Below, piece after piece: positions 1-5,500 of a DNA stretch of 6,488 nucleotides. The stretch spans positions 1-6,488 of the forward strand of contig USIH01000123.1 in assembly GCA_900554705.1 (NCBI GenBank), written 5' to 3'. Made by a program: the position numbers and the translations under genes. The notes under the pieces are model-generated. The model ran no database searches. It was not told the DNA's origin and saw only the letters and a program-made list of their open reading frames with translations. The first letter of the stretch is position 1; every line of letters starts with the position of its first letter. The stretch comes from an uncultured Eubacteriales bacterium. Its GTDB lineage: Bacteria > Bacillota > Clostridia > Oscillospirales > Oscillospiraceae.

Positions 1-170
1 TCGTCTTGCATGATGTAGGTCTGGGCGATCAGGATATAGGTCTCGTCATTCATCTGGTCTTCCGCCGCGGCCTTCTCAAAGTAAATGCGCGCGTCCTCGA
101 ACTTGTCCTGCTCATACAGCACAATTCCCTGTTTGATATACTCCTGCGCTCTGGTCAGTTCAGCCTCCAT
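1..170 (-). CDS. Tetratricopeptide-repeat (TPR) protein, C-terminus beyond window edge
   Basis: The first 56 codons are visible: ATG at 170 (MEAELTRAQEYIKQGIVLYE...), open to the left edge. Residues 8-38 form a TPR-like helix pair: AQEYIKQGIVLYEQDKF with Gly15 and Tyr19, then EDARIYFEKAAAED with the small/aromatic/small pattern of helix B. A second repeat begins at about 42 (DETYILIAQTYIMQ). There is no signal peptide, so it is probably cytoplasmic. It overlaps the end of the two-TM gene by 11 nt, with GAAAGGA at 179-185, 8 nt upstream, indicating translational coupling. TPR proteins bind other proteins; a role as adaptor or regulator of the secretion locus is possible, but the visible part does not show it. 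Confidence 0.82.
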   Translation of the reverse strand, partial: MEAELTRAQEYIKQGIVLYEQDKFEDARIYFEKAAAEDQMNDETYILIAQTYIMQD

Positions 171-645
171 AACCGTATTCCTTTCTCATGTTTTCTAATT
201 TCTCGCAAATCGCTGCGTCATGATCGAAGTAGCGCATAAAATCGATCTGGCTCACCGGCGTCGGCGCTCGCTGCGGCTGCGCCACGCCGCGCCGATAGAG
301 ATACGCGTCGCACGCGCCCGTGACTGTTATGCGCTCGGGTGTGATCTGCAGATCGCTTACTCCGTAGATCTCCACTCGCAGATATTCACGCATCGTCCAG
401 CCATCACGCAGTTGATAAACGATGACGCACTGCGGCTGAAGCTCGATATAGTCGTTCTTTCGGTAGATCAGGCGGTGAGCAAGCCTGCACAGTGGAACTA
501 CAAATGCCACCGTTTCCAACGCCAGCGGCAATGCGTCGCCGCCATATGCGATATTGACCACCATACACACCAGTGCGATTCCTGCAATCAGCAGCGCCCA
601 CCATTTCCTGCTCAGGTAGACACGCGGAGAAAATGCACAACACAT
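160..645 (-). CDS. Two-TM membrane protein with beta-rich (PH-like?) C-terminal domain, candidate immunity protein
   Basis: 161 residues. Membrane segments lie at about 15-34 (WWALLIAGIALVCMVVNIAY) and 39-60, with a short loop between, followed by basic RLIYRK. Residues 66-120 alternate hydrophobic and polar as in beta strands (YIELQPQCVIVYQL, YLRVEIYGVSDLQI, ERITVTG), and a helix follows at about 142-157. Two N-terminal TMs plus a PH-like fold is a known small-protein layout (YcxB-type), but I do not recognise a specific family. By the positive-inside rule the C-terminal domain is probably cytoplasmic. The ATG at 645 is chosen because GGAGGTGA sits 7 nt before it; TTG codons at 648 and 675 are less likely. 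It follows the effector by 22 nt and overlaps the next gene. This is the usual immunity slot in T7SS toxin cassettes, and a membrane location suits a membrane-acting toxin; the function is inference. Confidence 0.8.
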   Translation of the reverse strand: MCCAFSPRVYLSRKWWALLIAGIALVCMVVNIAYGGDALPLALETVAFVVPLCRLAHRLIYRKNDYIELQPQCVIVYQLRDGWTMREYLRVEIYGVSDLQITPERITVTGACDAYLYRRGVAQPQRAPTPVSQIDFMRYFDHDAAICEKLENMRKEYGYGG

Positions 646-652
646 CAAGATG

Positions 653-660
653 TCACCTCC
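653..660 (-). promoter_or_regulatory. Near-consensus Shine-Dalgarno site fixing the start of the two-TM protein
   Basis: GGAGGTGA on the minus strand, an eight-base match to the 16S anti-Shine-Dalgarno sequence. It lies within the 22 nt between the effector stop and the ATG at 645. A TTG directly abuts the ATG (TTGATG at 643-648), but at only 4 nt from the site it is a poor start. The strong site implies that the two-TM protein is made efficiently, as expected of an immunity protein. Confidence 0.85.
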
Positions 661-667
661 GAAGCCG

Positions 668-1747
668 TTATGCAAACAAAGGCTTCAAATGCCAGGAATA
701 GAACTTATCCGCCCCGAAAGAAGAAAACACCTTCAGAGACAGCATCGTCTCCACAAGCGACTTCCCGTTCAGGACGCCGCTTGTCATCTTTGTGATCGTG
801 CTGCTGTTCTTGATAATATTCTTGGCTGTCACTTTTCTGAAATCGAGGCCAGTTGTCATCTTAAACAGTCTGTATGACTGGTAATCTTTCACTTTTGACC
901 GTGTCGCGAGCTGCTTACTGCCGTACTTGAGCATATTGTCGCACGTTTTCATATCCCGCTTCAGAATTTTGAAGTCCTTGGAAAACTGTGCAAATCCGCA
1001 CACGATGCTGACGACCTCCAGCCCACGGTAGACCCACGTGCCTGCCTCATCGCCGAGCATTCCCTGCATGCATTCTTCCATGCCCATTTTCCGCAGGGCC
1101 TCCGCCGACTCTGTATCGCCGGCCAGATAAGCGTTGCGTGCGTCTATGTCGTATTTGAGTTCCACTGTCGATTTTGCAATGCCCCAAATGATTGGAACCA
1201 GACCGATGGAAAGCTCAGGCGCCAGAATCAACGCCGCAACTCCGCAGGCGATCCAAAACACGTCCATTGCGATGTCGATCCAATACTTGTTCTTCTCGTA
1301 AAACGCTTTGAGTTTGTCCCAGTACGCAACGACCAGCGGGATCGGTCCCAGCAGGCCGATCTTCGAGGCAGTGATCAGCAGCTGCTTCCCGCCCTGCGTC
1401 AGCATGGTCTGGAACACACCGGGGATACCCTCACGCTTGCAGAAGCTCTTGATCTGCTTTTCGAGCCGCTTTGCCACGCGCTTATCCGTTTCCCTTGCGT
1501 TGTCGTCAAACGCATCCAACGCTTTGCCGAACGCCGTGAGCTTGTCGTGCTTTTCCTCAAGCCGGTGCATTTTCTTTTCGAGATACATGTTGGCGTTCGT
1601 GATGTTGCCCGTGTTCGACTGGATGCTCGACAGGCGCGCCTTCACGCCGCTATAGTCGTTCTTGCGGTCACTGAGCCTGCGCGCGATCCGCCGGGTGGAA
1701 CGCTTGACATTATCGTCATAACTGAAATCTACGAACAGTACATCCAT
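668..1747 (-). CDS. Putative type VII secreted effector with hydrophobic, membrane-seeking middle region
   Basis: 359 residues, no signal peptide. Residues 1-105 are charged and helical, with a segment at about 50-96 (NANMYLEKKMHRLEEKHDKL, then TDKRVAKRLEK) that looks like the N-terminal helical targeting region of clostridial T7SS/LXG-type toxins; this is recalled resemblance, not a search result. The middle is hydrophobic: about 122-143, about 157-191 (probably a hairpin broken at APEL, 176-179) and about 240-255. The C-terminal 90 residues are basic and Ser/Thr-rich, ending in LKPLFA. No catalytic toxin motif is visible. The start is ATG at 1747, preceded 8 nt away by GGAGGGGAG at 1756-1764 abutting the stop of the previous gene. 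A frame extension to 1879 is rejected, as it would translate the Gly tract as poly-Arg. It could be a pore-forming or depolarising toxin, or a non-toxic membrane component of the system; effector is the better fit from context. Confidence 0.72.
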   Translation of the reverse strand: MDVLFVDFSYDDNVKRSTRRIARRLSDRKNDYSGVKARLSSIQSNTGNITNANMYLEKKMHRLEEKHDKLTAFGKALDAFDDNARETDKRVAKRLEKQIKSFCKREGIPGVFQTMLTQGGKQLLITASKIGLLGPIPLVVAYWDKLKAFYEKNKYWIDIAMDVFWIACGVAALILAPELSIGLVPIIWGIAKSTVELKYDIDARNAYLAGDTESAEALRKMGMEECMQGMLGDEAGTWVYRGLEVVSIVCGFAQFSKDFKILKRDMKTCDNMLKYGSKQLATRSKVKDYQSYRLFKMTTGLDFRKVTAKNIIKNSSTITKMTSGVLNGKSLVETMLSLKVFSSFGADKFYSWHLKPLFA

Positions 1748-1755
1748 TGCTGATT

Positions 1756-1764
1756 CTCCCCTCC
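1756..1764 (-). promoter_or_regulatory. Strong Shine-Dalgarno site fixing the effector start
   Basis: GGAGGGGAG on the minus strand, 8 nt before the ATG at 1747. It begins immediately after the TAA stop (1765-1767) of the upstream gene, so a ribosome finishing that gene is placed for re-initiation. It rules out the longer in-frame start at 1879. Confidence 0.88.
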
Positions 1765-2151
1765 TTAGCGGGAACCGCCGCCGCCACTGCCGCCACCGAA
1801 GCTGCCGCTGCCGCCGCCGCCGAAGCTGCTGCCGCCGCCGCCGTGTTTTGTATCCGCTTCCTCGAGGCGGCGATCCCAATACGCGATCTCCCGGTCAATG
1901 CAGTCTCTGGCCGATGAGAGCAAGCTGTCCGATGCCTGATCCGCCTCTCGGTATTCGGCAAGCTTCGCCGTGATCTGTGCGCCGCCGGTCGTACCGAGGT
2001 AGCTGTTGACATCCGCGATCGCCTCATCGACCGCGCGGTTGATGTCGCGCACGCGGCCGCCGTCATCCAGCAGATCCTTGCGCTCCTGCCGAAGGCGGCG
2101 GATCCGGCTTTTGACCTGTATGCCGGTAACACTGTCAGAAATAATACCCAT
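1765..2151 (-). CDS. Small helical T7SS-associated protein with Gly/Ser/Phe-rich C-terminal tail (possible effector partner)
   Basis: 128 residues. Residues 1-103 are charged and helical with two predicted helical blocks: about 12-50, rich in Arg, Lys, Glu and Asp, and about 58-101, ending EIAYWDRRLEEADTK. A TTGG break lies at about 54-57. This resembles the hairpin shape of WXG100-like and YwqH/DUF5082-type partner proteins, but there is no clear W-x-G and I do not recognise a family. Residues 104-128 contain only Gly (16), Ser (6), Phe (2) and a final Arg, a flexible low-complexity tail. There is no signal peptide. The start is ATG at 2151; the Shine-Dalgarno GAGAGGAG at 2164-2171 overlaps the stop of the WXG100 gene, with a long 12 nt spacing. 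Its position between a WXG100 gene and the putative effector suggests it is a targeting or chaperone subunit exported with the effector. This role is inference. Confidence 0.8.
   Translation of the reverse strand: MGIISDSVTGIQVKSRIRRLRQERKDLLDDGGRVRDINRAVDEAIADVNSYLGTTGGAQITAKLAEYREADQASDSLLSSARDCIDREIAYWDRRLEEADTKHGGGGSSFGGGGSGSFGGGSGGGGSR
1768..1842 (-). repeat. GGC/GGN-rich low-complexity tract encoding the Gly/Ser tail
   Basis: The plus strand reads as interspersed ccg/gcc triplets, and the minus strand as Gly and Ser codons with two Phe codons. The imperfect GGGGS/F unit recurs, which suggests growth by slippage or short duplications. In other frames the tract gives spurious Arg- and Ala-rich reading frames. 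Confidence 0.85.
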
Positions 2152-2169
2152 AAGCCACGCTCACTCCTC

Positions 2170-2487
2170 TCACGTTTCCTTGCCCGCAATGCTGCCGGCC
2201 GTCTGCTGATCCCACGTCTTGTAAGACTCATAAAACGCCTGCAGGTCATCCCGCATAGCTACCAATGTCTCCTCCGAGTCATCCAGCTCCTGCTTCAGGC
2301 GCCAGTATGAACGGTCGAAAAACTCACGCGCGCCCTTTCCGGTCCAGGTGTCCTTCAGCTTCCGTGTCTGCTGATCCACCTGCTGCTTCGCCTGTGAATA
2401 TGTCTCGATCGCGCGGTTCAGGCTCTGCAAAGCCGCGTCAAAATACACCGTGTCTATGCGGCGCACGCCATTTGCTGTTTTGCCCAT
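2170..2487 (-). CDS. WXG100-family (EsxA-like) type VII secretion substrate or effector partner
   Basis: A 105-residue, almost fully helical protein. It has the W-T-G hairpin motif at residues 48-50 (TGG ACC GGA at 2338-2346) between two amphipathic helices. A YxxxD motif (YKTWD, residues 89-93, at 2209-2223) follows the second helix. In known systems WXG100 proteins dimerise as a four-helix bundle and the YxxxD/E motif of one chain is the signal read by EssC. Length and motif spacing are typical. The start is ATG at 2487, with AAAGGAG at 2495-2501 and 7 nt spacing. It lies 37 nt downstream of essC. It could be the core secreted EsxA homologue or, as in LXG cassettes, a dedicated partner of the effector two genes downstream; sequence alone does not decide. 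Its C-terminus after the motif is short (QQTAGSIAGKET). Confidence 0.9.
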   Translation of the reverse strand: MGKTANGVRRIDTVYFDAALQSLNRAIETYSQAKQQVDQQTRKLKDTWTGKGAREFFDRSYWRLKQELDDSEETLVAMRDDLQAFYESYKTWDQQTAGSIAGKET

Positions 2488-2503
2488 TGCGCTGCTCCTT
2501 TCC

Positions 2504-2519
2504 GGCAGTCATGGCTGCC
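2504..2519 (-). other. Small inverted repeat between essC and the WXG100 gene
   Basis: GGCAG and CTGCC arms of 5 bp flank a 6-nt loop within the 37-nt gap, ending 2 nt before the Shine-Dalgarno site AAAGGAG (2495-2501). There is no T-tract, so it is not a rho-independent terminator. It might shape the mRNA upstream of the WXG100 ribosome site or mark a processing point that allows more WXG100 protein than EssC. A stem this short may also arise by chance. Confidence 0.3.
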
Positions 2520-2524
2520 CTGCA

Positions 2525-5500
2525 TTATTGATCCATCAGGATCGTCTTGATCCTGCAAAGCTCCGTACCGAAGGCCATGAAGGCGTCGCCGGTCTTCAGC
2601 GGCTTCGCCTGCTCCTTCTGCTGCTTGACAGTCAGGTCGATGGCCTTGATGTTGGCGGCGTCCTCGAAGAAGAAGTGCTGCTTGGCCTCCTTGATCTGCT
2701 TGAAGATGTCCGGTCCGCTGTACGACGGCGTCTGGTTGTCCACATCCGCAAAGACGACGGTGACCTTCAGCCGGCGATACGTCTTGAGGATCTCCAGAAG
2801 CAGCTTGTAGGTCTCCTTGTCCTCGCCCATTTTGCGATAGAAGCCACGGTTGTTCACGACCAGCAGCAGCAGCGGCTCGTCAGCGAGCAGCTGCTCCGGC
2901 GCAGTGCCGCGGTTTTCGGTGAGCATTGCCTGACGCTCGACCAGCCGCTCGTAGATCTCCTCGACCATGGTCACGCCGTCATTCTCGTCAACACCGTAGC
3001 GCTCCACGAAGCCGTACTCGCCGCACGCCTCAAGCTTCATCTCGGCGTTGTCGACGATATATGCACTGGTCAGGCTGCCGAAAACGTTCATGCGGATCGC
3101 CGTGAGCAGATGCCGGATGAAGTTGCTGCGCCCGCTGCCCGGACGGCCGACAATGGCAAAGCTGCCCACCGTCAAAAGGTCGAGCATCCGGTAGGACACC
3201 TCGTCGTAATCCATGCCGATCGGGATCCGGTACGGCTGCTGATACAGCGTCTTCTGCGCCGCCGCCAGCTCGCTCATACGCAGGACGGCCGGCACTTCGG
3301 GGATGGGCGCGGCACACACGCCCGCATAGTCTGCGTTCGTAGCGGCAATGCGCTCGCGGATATTCTGCACGCGGTCGATCTCCTTGTCGCCCTCCACGCA
3401 CAGCGCCGTCTGGAACTCCACAATGTGCTTTTCCAGCGAGCAGAGACCTCTGCCCGGAACGTCCTTCGGCTCAACCTTGCAGCGGTCGAACAGGTTCATG
3501 TACTCGCCGGAATCGTTGCACGAGTACGCGATGCGCGTGCCGTAGTTCGACAGCGTCTTGTAGTTGAGCGCGTTGGTCTGCGTCGCCGTTATGATCAGGC
3601 TCAGACCGACGCCCTGTCCCTCGCGTGAGAGAAACAGGATCGTCTCATCGTAGCTACCGTAGTACTCGCGGAACGCAGCATAGTTGTCGATCACCAGCAG
3701 TACCTGCGGCAGATCACGGAAGTCGGCCTCCACGTAGGCGGCATACGTGCCGAGTCCCTGCTCGGCAAATTTCTCCTTACGCTGCTGCACCAGCCGCGTC
3801 AGCATCTTGAGGAGGTTTGCCACGCGCTCCTCCTCCGCAGCCACCGCAACGCCGCCGACATGGTTGGACGCCTCGAACGTCTTGAGCGCCATCGCGCCGC
3901 AGTCGACGACGTAAATGCTGCATTCCTGCGGCGAATACAGCTGCATGATCTGCAGAATGATCGTCTGCAGCAGCGTCGTCTTACCTGTCTGCGCCGAGCC
4001 GATGATGTACGTATTGTCGGCCGAGAGGTTGATCGCATAATTCTCCTGCCGCTGGTTGTCGGGGTCGTCGTACACGCCGATCGGGACAACGATGCCCTTT
4101 GCAGGCTCCGGCCGGAAGTCGTGCAGTTCTCCGCTGTCGAGCACGTCCGGCAGCGCCGGCAGGCAAATGCCGTTGAGCTTCGAAATGTGGTTGTGCTCGC
4201 AATAGTCGTGGATATAGTCGACCAGTGCCTTGAGCTCCGTCGGCGCATCCTCTGCGCTGGTCTGGTTCTTGTTGGTGTAGACAACGCTGCGCTTGCCCCA
4301 GAGATTGAGCTCATAGAGCGTGACCGGCTGCCGCTCGCTGGCGTCGACGACCTTTGCGCCGCTGTACGCCGACTGGAACAGCTCGAACACCTCGTTGTTG
4401 CCAACCTGGAAATAGGCGCGGCCCGGCTCCTTGATCTCTGCCGCGAGCGGCGTCTTGATCACCTCGTTGCTGTCCTCCTTGGTCTGGACCTTCAGACACA
4501 GACGGAACTTCGAGTTGCTCCAGATCTGGTTATCCACAACGCCGGCAGGCTTCTGCGTGGCGAGGATGAGGTGGATGCCGAGCGTGCGGCCGATGCGCGC
4601 CGCCGAAATGATCTCCTTCATGAAATCGGGATACTCCGCTTTCAGCTCAGCAAACTCATCGGCGATAATGATCAGGTGCGGGATCGGCTCGGAGACAACG
4701 CCTTTTTTATACAGACGGATATAATCGTTGATGTGATTGACGGTGTGGCCCACAGTCAGCGAGGCCTGCGCAAACAGCGCCTGCCGCTTGACAAGCTCCG
4801 CCTTGATCGAGCGCAGCGAGCGGTCGATCTCGCGGCCGTCGATGTTCGTGATCGTACCGAGCATATGCGGAAGGTCGCGGAACTGGCTTGCCATGCCGCC
4901 GCCCTTGAAGTCGATGATCATAAAGGCGACCTCGTGCGGGTGGAACAGCGTTGCCATGGACAGGACATACGTCTGCAGGATCTCCGATTTACCGGAGCCC
5001 GTTGTGCCGGCCACAAGACCATGCGGTCCGTGCGCCGACGCCTTGTCGCTGATGTCCAGATAGACGACCTCCTGCTTGGCCTTCACGCCGAGCGGTGCAG
5101 CCATGCTCCGATACACCTCGGACTGCCCCCAGCGCTGCTCCAGATCCAGATCCTCCACACCGAAAATGTTCAGCAGATCAAAGAGCGTGATATTGCGCGT
5201 CAGCTCGCTCTCCAAGCTCAGCTCCGGCACGCAGACCGCGCCGATCTTTGCGGCGGCATAGGCAGCCAGCGTCTCCTCGACGTGCTCGGGGACGAATGCG
5301 CACTGCACATCCCCGTTTTTGCTCTTGAGGATCAGATCCGAGCGCTCGGCATTGCCAAGGCGGATGATCTCGCCGCAGCCCTTGGGCAGAAACTCCTCGT
5401 ATTCCTCAAAGAACACGAAGGTAAAGCCATACTGTGCGCACCGCTCCACGAACTTGGACAGCGGATGCTTGGAGATCTGCTGTGCGCCGCGGACGAACAC

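Noticed and set aside
220..795. 191-aa plus-strand frame opposite the two-TM protein gene
   Set aside because: Arg/Gln/His-rich composition, no ribosome site, and antisense to a gene with clear TM segments and a strong Shine-Dalgarno site.
1768..1842. Gly-rich tract as a collagen-like or sequencing artefact region
   Set aside because: There is no Gly-X-Y periodicity, so it is not collagen-like. The frame reads cleanly through to a stop that abuts a good ribosome site, which argues against an artefact.
1748..1879. 44-residue Arg-rich N-terminal extension of the effector
   Set aside because: It is the Gly-tract DNA read in another frame and lies inside the upstream gene. The strong ribosome site at 1756-1764 points to the ATG at 1747.
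1716..2249. 177-aa Arg/Ala-rich minus-strand frame
   Set aside because: It overlaps three well-supported genes in a different frame. The poly-Ala run is the Gly tract out of frame, and it lacks a ribosome site of its own.
2450..3628. 392-aa open frame on the plus strand, antisense to essC
   Set aside because: It lies opposite the well-identified D2-D3 region of EssC. Its translation is a Leu/Val/Arg/His-rich string with no recognisable domain, as expected from the antisense of a GC-biased gene.
3799..4404. 201-aa Ser/Arg-rich minus-strand frame inside essC
   Set aside because: A frame-shifted shadow of the EssC coding sequence; the EssC frame itself is unbroken with all motifs present, so it is not a frameshift fragment.
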